A DNA stretch of 61,050 nt from Candidatus Hydrogenedentota bacterium. GTDB lineage: Bacteria; Hydrogenedentota; Hydrogenedentia; Hydrogenedentales; SLHB01. The notes under the pieces are model-generated. The model saw nothing but the letters and a program-made list of their open reading frames with translations. It was not told the origin of the DNA and did not search any database. The stretch lies in NCBI GenBank assembly GCA_019695095.1, contig JAIBAQ010000014.1, forward strand, positions 1 to 61,050, written 5' to 3'. The position numbers and the translations under genes were made by a program. This document shows positions 28,174 through 36,888 of the stretch, in pieces; the stretch's first letter is position 1; every line of letters starts with the position of its first letter.

Positions 28174-28916
28174 TGATCAGCGAATTTCCCCTTCGAAACC
28201 GCGTCAAAGAGCTTCGCGAGCGCATAGGCTTGCGTCAAGCTGACTTGGCGGACGCTGTGGGGATTACCCGGCAGACGATCATCGCTATCGAGAAGGGCCG
28301 GCTCAATCCTTCCATTCTGATATCGCTCAAGGTGGCGCGCATGCTGCGCGAACCAGTCGACTATGTCTTCTATCTTGCACCGGGCACCGAGGCCTTGTCG
28401 TTGGCCAACGTTGCACTTGAAGGAGCGACCGATAAGCCCGGAGTGCGTAAGGGCAAAAAAGGGCGGCCCAAGGGTTCGCGCAAGCCGAAGGAATCCGCGC
28501 CCGTGGATGAATCGGATACCTCGATTGACGAATCACCTGAAGAAGACGTAATCGCGGATACCGAAGACGTTGAATCCCTGGAAGTCATACCGGATGCCGA
28601 GGTGCTGGCTCCCGTACCCTCCGAAGAAGCGCCGGTGCCCGATTATGAGGAATTTGACGAGACGCCTGCCGAAGTGGATGAAGTCCGCTACGAACTCGAC
28701 CGGGATTCGGATGCGGCCATGGAAGAACCCCAAGAAGGGGAAGACGAACCGGTGGAGTTCGAAGAGCCCGCAGACATTCCGAGTGAATCCGCCGTGGCCG
28801 GGGAATCGCCAGAAGAGCAGCGATTTGACGCGTCGGCTCCTTCTCCCGAGGAGCACGAATCCGATGCTCCCGTGCGCGAGACCAAGTCCGGCCAGGCCAT
28901 TTGGGACTTCTTCTGA
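28173..28916 (+). CDS. XRE-family regulator with AT-hook-like linker and long acidic tail
   Basis: A 247-aa protein. Residues 7-66 are a Cro/C1-type helix-turn-helix (NRVKELRERIGLRQADLADAVGI-type opening, then TRQTIIAIEKGRLNPS), close to the short YozG-like regulators of 65-75 aa. After a hydrophobic stretch comes a basic KKGRPKGSRKPKE segment with the GRP core of an AT-hook. A tail of about 130 residues follows that is very rich in Glu, Asp and Pro. It ends in SGQAIWDFF, an aromatic tip that looks like a docking peptide. The acidic tail could mimic DNA or recruit a partner. The gene starts at 28173 with no leader and ends 12 bases before the stop of the convergent hybrid kinase gene. Confidence 0.75.
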   Translation: MISEFPLRNRVKELRERIGLRQADLADAVGITRQTIIAIEKGRLNPSILISLKVARMLREPVDYVFYLAPGTEALSLANVALEGATDKPGVRKGKKGRPKGSRKPKESAPVDESDTSIDESPEEDVIADTEDVESLEVIPDAEVLAPVPSEEAPVPDYEEFDETPAEVDEVRYELDRDSDAAMEEPQEGEDEPVEFEEPADIPSESAVAGESPEEQRFDASAPSPEEHESDAPVRETKSGQAIWDFF

Positions 28917-28927
28917 GCCTCGCCCAA

Positions 28928-30958
28928 TCAGGAAGCTGTCAGCACTTCCCTAAGTTTGTTGGCAAGCGCGTGAATTGAGTACGGCTTCCCAATAAACTGC
29001 ACCCCTTGCGACAGAACGCCGTGGTGGACGATGGCGTCTTCCGTGTAACCGGACGCGAATAGGACCTTGATTTCGGGTCTGAACTTGAGTAGTTCTTCCG
29101 CGAGGGTCGGCCCGTTCATGCCTGGCATTACGACATCTGTCATCAGCAGATGAATCTTCCCCGGGAAATTCCGCGCGGCGAGCAAGGCGTCTCCCGCGTT
29201 GGCATGCGGCAGCACGTTGTATCCGAGCTTGGTCAGAAAGCGATTTGCCAGGTCGCGCACGACTTGTTCGTCTTCAACCAACAGGATTGTTTCCTGCCCT
29301 AAGGCAAGGGATCGTGCGGCCAAGTTCTTCAAGGGTTTTGCCTCACCCCCCACACGGGGCAAGTAAATCTTGAACGTTGTCCCCCGCCCTACCTCGCTGT
29401 ACACCTCTATCGAACCACCGTTCTGTTTCACGACCCCGTAAATCGTCGCGAGTCCAAGTCCTGTCCCCTTGCCGCGCGGTTTGGTCGTAAAGAACGGTTC
29501 GAACAAGTGCGACTTCACCTCAGGCGACATACCGCAACCGGTATCCGAGACGCTTAACACGATGTATTCGCCCGGCACCGCGTCTACGTGATTTCGACAG
29601 TAGTCTTCGTCGAGTGTGGCCAAGTCGGTTTCGAGACTCAGTCGTCCACCGAGTGGCATCGCGTCTCGCGCGTTTACAGCCAAGTTGATAATGACTTGCT
29701 CCAATTGTCCAGGGTCGGCGTTGACTTGCGCCTCCGAAGTACGCGGGACCATGTATAGCTGCACGTCCTCGCCGATGAGACGCCCGAGCATTTTGTGCAT
29801 CCGCTCAATCAGGGCGTTCAAATCGAGAACGCGCGGCTCGATGATCTGCTTTCTGGAAAAGGCCAACAATTGACGAGTCAAGGCCGCGGCGCTCTCTGCC
29901 GCGTGCCCAATCTCTTGGAGTAACACACGCAGCGGATCCCGGTCCCCCAATTCCATCATGGCCAACTCTACGTTCCCCGATATGCTGGTAAGCAGATTGT
30001 TGAAATCGTGGGCGACTCCTCCCGCGAGCCTGCCTATGGACTCCATCTTCTGCGCGTGACGCAGTTGACCCTCCAGCGCAAGCTTTTCCTCCTCCGCGCG
30101 CTTGCGGCTCGACACATCGCGCAAAAAACCTTGAACAACCCTCTTTCCGCCTTTCAGCGCAACTACATTGGGGCTAATTTCCACCGGAACTATCTTTCCC
30201 GAAGCTGTCACGATTTCGGCTTGCAGAAATCCCGTGTCCCGCCCTTCCTGAACGGAGTAGAAACGCCGGAGATGGTCTGCTTGCTGGCCCGATGGATGAA
30301 GTGCGGCGATGGTTTTGCCAATGAGCTCTTCCTTGCAGCGCTCCAGAAGGCGCTCGGCCTGTGGATTCATGTCCAGGATAACGGCCGTTTCCGCATCCGA
30401 CACGAAGACAGCGTCTGGTGCCCCCATGAACAGGGCTCGCATTCGTTCGTTGGCTTCCGTGAGTGCATCTTCAGCGCGCCGCCAATCTGTGACGTCCTGC
30501 CCGATAGTCCAACGTTTCCAACCGGGTATCGGTACACGAACGGATATATCCGACCAGGAAATCACTCGACCTTCCCCAGATTTCGTGGTCAAAACCATTT
30601 CTTCGTTATGCAGCTCGCAGTCTGGGTCCGAGATCAACTCCACTATAATGGCCCGATAGGTGGCGTCTGGATAGAGCAGTTCCAGCGCCTTCGGATTCGC
30701 GACCATCTCTTCCTTCGTGTAGCCGGTGACTCGCTCGCACGTCTCGTTCCAATGAAACACCACTCCCGATTCGTCGAATGCAATGAAGAGGAATGGAAAC
30801 TCACGAATCATCTGACGAAATGCTTGCTCGTTTCGCCACAATGCTGCGGTCTCGTGGCGGAGCGTCGCCAGTTCCTTTTCCATGGCCGCGCATCGCGTTT
30901 GCAGCGATACGAATTCGGTATTGTCACCTTCGGCTTGAGGCAGGTTTTCCTGAGGCAT
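28928..30958 (-). CDS. Cytoplasmic hybrid histidine kinase with two PAS domains and receiver
   Basis: A 676-aa protein with no membrane segment. The start at 30958 removes a poorly supported extension. A short coiled coil (about 20-45) is followed by PAS 1 (FPFLFIAFDESGVVFHWNETCERVTGY region), PAS 2 (APDAVFVSDAETAVILDMNPQAERLL region, with PAC-like DVSSRKRAEEEKLALEGQLRHAQKM), HisKA with His about 316 in GGVAHDFNNLLTSISGNVELA, HATPase_c (NLAVNARDAMP, DTGCGMSPEV, GKGTGLGLATIYG) and a receiver domain with Asp about 606 in LLMTDVVMPGMNGP. HDFNN-type kinases usually pass phosphate to their own receiver. No separate regulator is adjacent. The ligand is unknown. Confidence 0.9.
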   Translation of the reverse strand: MPQENLPQAEGDNTEFVSLQTRCAAMEKELATLRHETAALWRNEQAFRQMIREFPFLFIAFDESGVVFHWNETCERVTGYTKEEMVANPKALELLYPDATYRAIIVELISDPDCELHNEEMVLTTKSGEGRVISWSDISVRVPIPGWKRWTIGQDVTDWRRAEDALTEANERMRALFMGAPDAVFVSDAETAVILDMNPQAERLLERCKEELIGKTIAALHPSGQQADHLRRFYSVQEGRDTGFLQAEIVTASGKIVPVEISPNVVALKGGKRVVQGFLRDVSSRKRAEEEKLALEGQLRHAQKMESIGRLAGGVAHDFNNLLTSISGNVELAMMELGDRDPLRVLLQEIGHAAESAAALTRQLLAFSRKQIIEPRVLDLNALIERMHKMLGRLIGEDVQLYMVPRTSEAQVNADPGQLEQVIINLAVNARDAMPLGGRLSLETDLATLDEDYCRNHVDAVPGEYIVLSVSDTGCGMSPEVKSHLFEPFFTTKPRGKGTGLGLATIYGVVKQNGGSIEVYSEVGRGTTFKIYLPRVGGEAKPLKNLAARSLALGQETILLVEDEQVVRDLANRFLTKLGYNVLPHANAGDALLAARNFPGKIHLLMTDVVMPGMNGPTLAEELLKFRPEIKVLFASGYTEDAIVHHGVLSQGVQFIGKPYSIHALANKLREVLTAS

Positions 30959-31244
30959 AAGGTCCCAAGTTACGCATACCCGCACCGGCAAATGCCCGAA
31001 TCTATGATTCGTACGAGGTCATTTCGCTGACAGCAACGGCCGGTCCATCGATGGCGTGGTGTACAGAGGGCTGGCGCCACGTATTCCAAATCTCCAGACA
31101 GGAAGCCACAGCGCCTTATGATTACAGCCTACATTTGTTGTAGAAGAATAGGCTGCGTCCCGTCAAATTCTCTGAGAGCCGACCGAGAGCCGTCACCCAT
31201 GTCTCGTCAGACTGAACGTAGCGGTCAGTCGTAGCCGCACCCTC

Positions 31245-32501
31245 TCAGATGCGCTCCCAGGACGATTCCAGGACGCCGAACGCTTCGTTCAATTCCTCGG
31301 CACTCATTACCAGCGGAGGGCTGACCCGAAGCACTTTCCCCGCGAGAGGTCCGAGGAAATGCACGCCTTGCGGGCCGTTACCGCGATACGCCTCCAGCAC
31401 GCAGGCGTTCGCAGTTGCGTCGTCCTTCATTTCCACGCCATAGACTAGCCCTTCGCCGCGAACGTCCACTATGAAGGGAAACCTCTTCTTCAGCGCATCC
31501 AGGTGGCCGCGAATCTGGGGCGTCAGGTTACGGCACTTGTCGACCACGCCTTCCGTTTCAAACACGTCGAGGACGGCACACACGGCGGCACAGGCTCGTG
31601 GATTGCCACTGTATGTATCGGATGCCTCGCCGTAGGCCAACGCATCGATCAGGTCGGCCCGACCGGCGACCGCAGCCGCGGGTTCCCCATTACCCAGCCC
31701 TTTGCCCATGACAACCAGGTCGGGCTCCACGCCATAGGTCTGGTACGCAAACATGTTGCCTGTCCGCCCATGACAGGACTGAACCTCGTCGAAGATGAAC
31801 GCGATATCATGCTTATCGCACCACGCTTGAAGCATCTTGTGGTACCACGCCGGAGGATGAAAACTTCCCTTGGCCCCGAGATAGGGCTCCGTGATGAGCA
31901 GCGCGATCTGGTTCGGATATTGCTCCGCCAAGGCGTCCAATTCCGCCTGGTAGAACGACTGCGGGTGTTGCTCTTTCATCGGAAACGAAATGAACCGCAC
32001 GTTTGGATTTGGGCTGGTGTCGCCCGTGACATCCGCCGCCAGCCCCTTCTTGCCGTGGAATCCGCCCCGCGTTGCCACAATAATGGGACGGTCGGGATGC
32101 TTGTGCAGCGCGGCCCACATAGCCTTCTGGATACCCTCCGAGCCGCTGGCCGCCCACAACAGCTTCTGCGCTTTGGGCATTGCCATGGTCGTAAGCAGGC
32201 GTTCCGCCGCAGTCGCCTCGACTTCCACAATCATGTTGTAGGCATTACGCGGAAGACCCGTCGCGTACTGCCGGTAGAATGCCTCGAAACGAGGATGGGA
32301 ATGACCCAGATTCGCCACCAACACGCCCGATGTGAAGTCGAATAACTCACGATCGTCTGCAGTGCGCAGGATACAGCCCGAAGCCGCTTTCACCACTATT
32401 TGTGTCGGCGTAAATGTACGTTGTCCAAGCCCTACGCATGCATGCAACCGCGTGCGTATTTCATTCCCCTTCGGTTCCCCCTCGTGCAAAATCAGATTCA
32501 C
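31245..32501 (-). CDS. Class III pyridoxal-phosphate aminotransferase
   Basis: A 418-aa aminotransferase of the ornithine/GABA/acetylornithine group. Visible motifs are ASGSEGIQKAMWAAL (cofactor phosphate contact), LITEPYLGAKGSFHPP, IAFIFDEVQSCHGRTGNMFAYQTYGVEPDLVVMGKGLGNG in several segments, with the Schiff-base Lys in MGKGLGNG, and YSGNPRACAAVCAVLDVFE. Start is GTG at 32501 with GGAGG upstream. The substrate cannot be fixed from motifs; 4-aminobutyrate or 2,2-dialkylglycine-type donors are possible. The gene follows an Rrf2 regulator by 15 bases, so that regulator may control it. Confidence 0.82.
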   Translation of the reverse strand: MNLILHEGEPKGNEIRTRLHACVGLGQRTFTPTQIVVKAASGCILRTADDRELFDFTSGVLVANLGHSHPRFEAFYRQYATGLPRNAYNMIVEVEATAAERLLTTMAMPKAQKLLWAASGSEGIQKAMWAALHKHPDRPIIVATRGGFHGKKGLAADVTGDTSPNPNVRFISFPMKEQHPQSFYQAELDALAEQYPNQIALLITEPYLGAKGSFHPPAWYHKMLQAWCDKHDIAFIFDEVQSCHGRTGNMFAYQTYGVEPDLVVMGKGLGNGEPAAAVAGRADLIDALAYGEASDTYSGNPRACAAVCAVLDVFETEGVVDKCRNLTPQIRGHLDALKKRFPFIVDVRGEGLVYGVEMKDDATANACVLEAYRGNGPQGVHFLGPLAGKVLRVSPPLVMSAEELNEAFGVLESSWERI

Positions 32502-32516
32502 TCTGCCTCCTCGCTA

Positions 32517-32930
32517 TCAGATGTAATACATCGCGCCTTTGCCAGCGCGCGTCAATATGTCGTTGACGGTAAATTCCGATAACACGCGCTCAATCTCCGC
32601 CCCCACGGCGCGCCATGCGGGTCGCAGATCCGCGCCTCCCGAATCATCCACCGGCAGCGGATCGAGAATCGGGCCGTCGATGGCGTGGACGATGTCGAGC
32701 AGCGTAATGACCTCCGCCGTTCGGGCAAGCATGTAGCCGCCCTGAGCGCCGCGTACGCTCTTCACAATTCCGGCTCTCTTTAATTGGAGAAGTATGTGCA
32801 CCAGATACTTCTCGGGTATGTCGCGCAACGTTGCAATATGGACCGCCGTCATCGGCGTCTCGCTGTTTTCGTTGCGCGCCAATTCAAGAACGGCACGGCA
32901 TGCGTATTCACATCTCGATGAAATGTTCAT
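32517..32930 (-). CDS. Rrf2-family regulator lacking the Fe-S cysteines
   Basis: A 137-aa winged-helix regulator. The N-terminal helix-turn-helix is typical (SSRCEYACRAVLELA, IPEKYLVHILLQLKRAGIVKSVRGAQGGYMLAR). In the C-terminal half, where IscR and NsrR carry three cysteines, there are none; the segment reads DGPILDPLPVDDSGGADLRPAWRA. It therefore probably senses by protein or ligand contact, as CymR does, and not through an Fe-S cluster. GGGGGA precedes the ATG. It is the first gene of a two-gene unit with the aminotransferase. Confidence 0.85.
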   Translation of the reverse strand: MNISSRCEYACRAVLELARNENSETPMTAVHIATLRDIPEKYLVHILLQLKRAGIVKSVRGAQGGYMLARTAEVITLLDIVHAIDGPILDPLPVDDSGGADLRPAWRAVGAEIERVLSEFTVNDILTRAGKGAMYYI

Positions 32931-32950
32931 GTCGGTCCCCCATTGGACGT

Positions 32951-32962
32951 ATCTTACAAGAT
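32951..32962. promoter_or_regulatory. Candidate operator palindrome upstream of the Rrf2/aminotransferase unit
   Basis: ATCTTACAAGAT is a perfect 12-base palindrome located 21 bases upstream of the Rrf2 start. Rrf2 proteins commonly autoregulate through palindromes at this position. The match to any published consensus was not tested. Confidence 0.35.
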
Positions 32963-33272
32963 CCTACTGCGCAACATCGAATCCTTGCCTTCATTTCGTG
33001 GACCCCGAAATCCCTGCGTCAGGCACCTTACCAAGTGGGTCATTCCCAACCTCAAACACGTTTACGTCGTATCCACCGCCAATCGTGCTCCGCCGTGCGT
33101 GCCGTTTGCGTGTTTCCCAGCCGGCCCCTCGCCGGGCCGCAGAGACTCTCCACAATTGTGGCGGCAGGAAGAAGTTACCTGCCCTCTAACGGAGGGCTAA
33201 CACTTGACGGCATTACCGCTCAAAGAACGAATTCTGAGTGGGAAAGTCCGGTGTTTCTCGAAAACCGATAAC

Positions 33273-33318
33273 CGCTAAATTTGGTATTGACAGACAGACA
33301 ACACCACATTATATTGTG
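33273..33318 (+). promoter_or_regulatory. nrdA promoter with two NrdR-box-like sites
   Basis: TTGACA (33287-33292), a 17-base spacer and TATATT (33310-33315) form a near-perfect sigma-70 promoter. CACATTATATTGTG (33305-33318) overlaps the -10 and matches the NrdR-box core CACwATATATwGTG at 13 of 14 positions. A weaker site, CGCTAAATTTGGTA (33273-33286), lies exactly 32 bases upstream centre to centre, the spacing usual for paired NrdR boxes. NrdR represses ribonucleotide reductase genes when dATP is high. Confidence 0.72.
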
Positions 33319-33321
33319 CCT

Positions 33322-33650
33322 TACCGCAATAATCCCCCTCAGGCAACTCTAGGTTGCCGGTACGGGGAAGGGGGTGAATCCCCCAGCGGATTCTTGGCTG
33401 TCTTGGGATTTCGTAGGTCACGCTGAATACTGCAATTATAAAACGGCGCTGGGGCCGCAACTCCAGGCGTAGGGGATCCTTTGTCCCTCCAGGGATACCG
33501 GATTTTAGGCCTGAGAACTGCGGCCTTGCGCGCCGCAAGATGTTGTATTAAAGCGACTTACGCGAACGATCAAAAACTTGCGGGCGGGAAAGCGCGGGTA
33601 ATTTAGACCGAAGTCAGGCGCCGTCGCGTCTGCTTGGCTTTCCGGACTGG
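33322..33650 (+). ncRNA. Long structured nrdA leader, candidate riboswitch
   Basis: The predicted transcript has a leader of about 340 bases. It contains a GGCAAC/GTTGCC hairpin (33342-33358), then GGTACGGGGAA and a GGGGG-TGAAT-CCCCC hairpin (33370-33384) followed by AGCGG. It also has GGCCGCAACTCC near 33450, a GGGA...TCCC hairpin near 33475, and a TGCGGC/GCCGCA hairpin near 33521. The GGGGAA / GGTG-AATCC block resembles the conserved core of cobalamin riboswitches. The GTACGGGG / GGGGTGAATC pair also resembles the c-di-AMP (ydaO) riboswitch. I cannot place all landmarks of either class, so the class is unresolved. Confidence 0.45.
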
Positions 33651-33663
33651 GGAGGGTGTATCG

Positions 33664-36492
33664 GTGCTGGAACCACAAGTGGAACAAACCATTCTGAAGC
33701 GCGACGGCCGTACGGTGTCGTTTGATGGGTCGCTCATCTTCAAGGCCATTGAGAAGGCCTTCAAAGCCGAACACGCGGTTCCCAGGGATGAGCCGCTGGA
33801 GCCCGCGATCCTCGAGAAGGCGCGCACCGTCGCAGACGAGGTTATCGCTGAAGCCCTTCAAAACGCCCGGGCAGGCCAGCGACTCGAGGTGGAACGCATC
33901 CAGGATGCCGTGGAGAGGCGCTTGATGCAGAACGGCGAATACGCCGTTGCGCGCCGCTATATTGTCTATCGCGAAGACCGCAAGAAGGCGCGCGCACTGC
34001 GCGGGGAAACCGATCTCCAGGGCGATCCGCTGGCGCAGATGTACGTGAGCCTGCCGGACGGCTCCCGCGAGATCCTCACCGGTCAGCGTATCCGCAAGAC
34101 TCTTTCAGAAGCATGCCAAGGAGTGGAGAATATTGCCTCCGTCGACGAGATGCACGACGAGGTAATGCAGACGGTTTATGACGGCATTACTCCGCAGGAA
34201 ATAGCCAAGGCGGGTATCTTCGCGGCCAAGGGGCGTATCGAGCGCGACCCCGCGTACAGCTTCGTCACCGCGCGGCTGCTGCTCAAGTTCATCTACAACG
34301 AAGTGTTGCCGCAAGGCATTGAAGTCGGTTCGCTCGAAGCGCAGCATCGCAATCACTTCCGGCATTACATCGCCGAGGGCGTTCGACTGGAGCGGTTAAG
34401 CCCGTCCCTGCTCGAATTCGATTTGGACCGTCTTGCCGCCGCCCTGGACCTTCAGCGCGACCGGCAATTCGCATATATGGGACTGCAAACCCTCTATGAT
34501 CGGTATCTGATCCACAACAACGGCCGCCGCATCGAGTCGCCTCAGTACTTCTGGATGCGCGTCGCTATGGGCCTCGCCATCAATGAGGGCGCCCAACGCG
34601 ACGAGCGCGCCATTGAGTTCTACGAAGTCCTGTCGCAGTTCCTGTTCACGTCTTCGACGCCAACGCTCTTCAACGCGGGCACGCTGCATCCGCAGCTCAG
34701 TTCGTGTTACCTCTCCACCATCGAGGATGATCTCGAGCACATCTTCAAGGTGATCTCCGACGACGCGCGCCTCTCAAAATGGGCCGGCGGATTGGGCAAT
34801 GACTGGACGAATGTCCGCGCAACGGGCGGCTACATCAAGGGTACGAATGGTCAAAGCCAGGGCGTTATCCCCTTCTTGAAAGTCGCCAACGACACTGCGG
34901 TTGCCGTCAATCAAGGCGGAAAGCGGAAAGGCGCCATGTGCGCGTACCTGGAAACGTGGCACCTCGACATCGAGGACTTCCTCGACCTGCGCAAGAACAC
35001 CGGCGACGAGCGCCGCCGCACGCACGACATGCACACCGCGAACTGGATCCCCGATCTGTTCATGAAGCGCGTGGCCGCGGAGGAGCATTGGACGCTCTTC
35101 AATCCGTCGGAAGTGAAAGACCTGCATCACCTCTACGGAAAGGCGTTCGAGGAACGCTACGTGGAGTACGAGAAGAAGGCCGAGCGTGGCGAGCTGCGGC
35201 AGTTCAAGCGCGTCGATGCCGTACTCCTCTGGCGCAAGATGCTTTCCATGCTGTTCGAGACCGGCCACCCGTGGATCACGTTCAAGGACCCGTCAAACAT
35301 CCGTTCGCCCCAAGATCACATGGGCGTCGTGCATTGCTCGAACCTCTGCACCGAAATCCTGCTGAATACCTCTCCGGAGGAAACCGCGGTCTGCAATCTC
35401 GGCTCCATCAATCTCGCCGCGCATATCACCGAGACCGGACTTGACGAGGCCCTCCTTGCGGGTACCGTGCGCACGGCGGTCCGCATGCTCGACAACGTGA
35501 TCGACATCAATTTCTATCCGACCCCGGAAGCCCGCAATGCCAATCTCAAGCACCGGCCCATCGGATTGGGCATTATGGGTTTCCAGGACGCGCTTTATGC
35601 GCAGGGGTTCAGCTATGCCAGCGAGGAGGCGGTCGAATTCGCGGACAGCAGCATGGAGATGATCTCGTATTACGCCATCTATGCGTCGACCGAGCTGGCG
35701 GCCGAGCGTGGCGCATACCCCAGCTATCAAGGCTCGAAATGGAGCCGCGGTCTGCTGCCTATCGACACGATCGATCTCCTCGTCGAGCAGCGAGGCGGCC
35801 ACGTGGATGTCGATCGGTCTACTCGCCTGGATTGGTCCGTCGTGCGTGAGGCCGTGAAAGAGTTCGGAATGCGCAATAGCAACACCATGGCCATTGCGCC
35901 GACGGCCACCATCTCGAATATCACGGGCGTCACGCAGTCCATCGAGCCGGCCTACAAGCACTTGTTTGCGAAATCGAATCTCAGCGGCGAATTCACTACT
36001 GTCAACACGCATCTCGTCAATGATCTCAAAGCACTCGGTCTTTGGGACGCCGAAATGGTCGAAGACCTCAAGTACTACGACGGATCGCTGACTGAAATTG
36101 AGCGAATTCCCGCCAACCTGAAGCAGAAGTACCTCACCGCATTCGAAATCGAACCGAAGTGGCTCATTGAATGCGCCAGCCGCCGCCAGAAGTGGATTGA
36201 CATGGGGCAATCGCTGAACCTGTACCTCGCGGCTCCGAGCGGGAAGTTGCTGAGCGAGATGTACCAACTCGCGTGGCGTAAGGGACTCAAGACAACCTAT
36301 TACTTACGCAGCCTCGCCGCGACACAAGTGGAGAAGTCGACGGTCGACATCAACAAACGCGGCATTCAACCTCGCTGGATGAAGAGCAAGTCAGCCTCCA
36401 GCAACATCCAGGTCCAACGGGAAGAATCCGCCGAAGAGACTCAGCCCAAGGCGTGCAGTCTCGCCGATCCGGATTGCGAAGCATGCCAGTGA
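33664..36492 (+). CDS. nrdA: Ribonucleoside-diphosphate reductase alpha subunit, class I
   Basis: A 942-aa catalytic subunit that reduces ribonucleotides to deoxyribonucleotides. GTG at 33664 is chosen because GGAGGG lies seven bases upstream. Two ATP-cone-like allosteric regions precede the barrel: about residues 5-95 ([20 protein letters not shown]) and about 130-215 ([14 protein letters not shown]). Active-site residues are visible: thiyl Cys562 with Asn560 and Glu564 in NLCTE, and the redox pair Cys348 (SSCYL) and Cys577 (AVCNLG). A C-terminal Cys tail ([12 protein letters not shown]) would re-reduce the active site. A double ATP cone and this length recall the Chlamydia enzyme. nrdB follows after a 397-base spacer. 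Confidence 0.95.
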   Translation: MLEPQVEQTILKRDGRTVSFDGSLIFKAIEKAFKAEHAVPRDEPLEPAILEKARTVADEVIAEALQNARAGQRLEVERIQDAVERRLMQNGEYAVARRYIVYREDRKKARALRGETDLQGDPLAQMYVSLPDGSREILTGQRIRKTLSEACQGVENIASVDEMHDEVMQTVYDGITPQEIAKAGIFAAKGRIERDPAYSFVTARLLLKFIYNEVLPQGIEVGSLEAQHRNHFRHYIAEGVRLERLSPSLLEFDLDRLAAALDLQRDRQFAYMGLQTLYDRYLIHNNGRRIESPQYFWMRVAMGLAINEGAQRDERAIEFYEVLSQFLFTSSTPTLFNAGTLHPQLSSCYLSTIEDDLEHIFKVISDDARLSKWAGGLGNDWTNVRATGGYIKGTNGQSQGVIPFLKVANDTAVAVNQGGKRKGAMCAYLETWHLDIEDFLDLRKNTGDERRRTHDMHTANWIPDLFMKRVAAEEHWTLFNPSEVKDLHHLYGKAFEERYVEYEKKAERGELRQFKRVDAVLLWRKMLSMLFETGHPWITFKDPSNIRSPQDHMGVVHCSNLCTEILLNTSPEETAVCNLGSINLAAHITETGLDEALLAGTVRTAVRMLDNVIDINFYPTPEARNANLKHRPIGLGIMGFQDALYAQGFSYASEEAVEFADSSMEMISYYAIYASTELAAERGAYPSYQGSKWSRGLLPIDTIDLLVEQRGGHVDVDRSTRLDWSVVREAVKEFGMRNSNTMAIAPTATISNITGVTQSIEPAYKHLFAKSNLSGEFTTVNTHLVNDLKALGLWDAEMVEDLKYYDGSLTEIERIPANLKQKYLTAFEIEPKWLIECASRRQKWIDMGQSLNLYLAAPSGKLLSEMYQLAWRKGLKTTYYLRSLAATQVEKSTVDINKRGIQPRWMKSKSASSNIQVQREESAEETQPKACSLADPDCEACQ

Positions 36493-36888
36493 AGAATTTT
36501 GGATTTTCGATTTTGGATTTTGGATTGAAGAGAGTTGCCGCCGAGTGTTGGCGAGCAATGTGTTCCGGTTTCTTCCCTAGAGCATTTACTTTGAAGACGT
36601 CTATTGCTTCATGCGCCTCGGGGACGAGCCACGCAGTTTCCAATCTCAAATTTCAAATCTCAAATTTGAGATTCGGAGATCGGGACCTTGAGACTCGGGG
36701 TTTGCCGCTCGCATTCCATGCATCAAGGTACACATCGGCGCTCTTGAAAACTCACCGAATCCCCACTCTTTCAAAATCGTGTTCATCGTGTGAATCCTGT
36801 CGATATTTGTTCTCTCTCAGTATGTGCTTAGTTGTTATATGCCTGTTCGCTTTGTCCCGCGGAGCTTTTTGAGGAAGGAGACGTACTC
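36493..36888 (+). other. nrdA-nrdB spacer filled with repeats
   Basis: No gene is supported. The first 40 bases are TTTTGGATTTT-type low-complexity sequence. Around 36637-36672 AATCTCAAATTT pairs with AAATTTGAGATT around an eight-base loop. At 36776-36805 there is a copy of the GTTCATCGTGTnAATCCTGTC dispersed repeat. The spacer may separate expression of the two subunits. Confidence 0.55.

Noticed and set aside
32794-33271. Plus-strand frames upstream of the nrdA promoter
   Set aside because: They overlap the Rrf2 gene on the opposite strand or repeat-free spacer and show no domain; spacing does not fit the nrdA promoter.
33335-33400. FMN riboswitch call for the nrdA leader
   Set aside because: GGGG-AGGG-TGAA-type similarity is partial; the second GGTGAGATTCC block and the closing segments are missing, and the gene is not a riboflavin gene.
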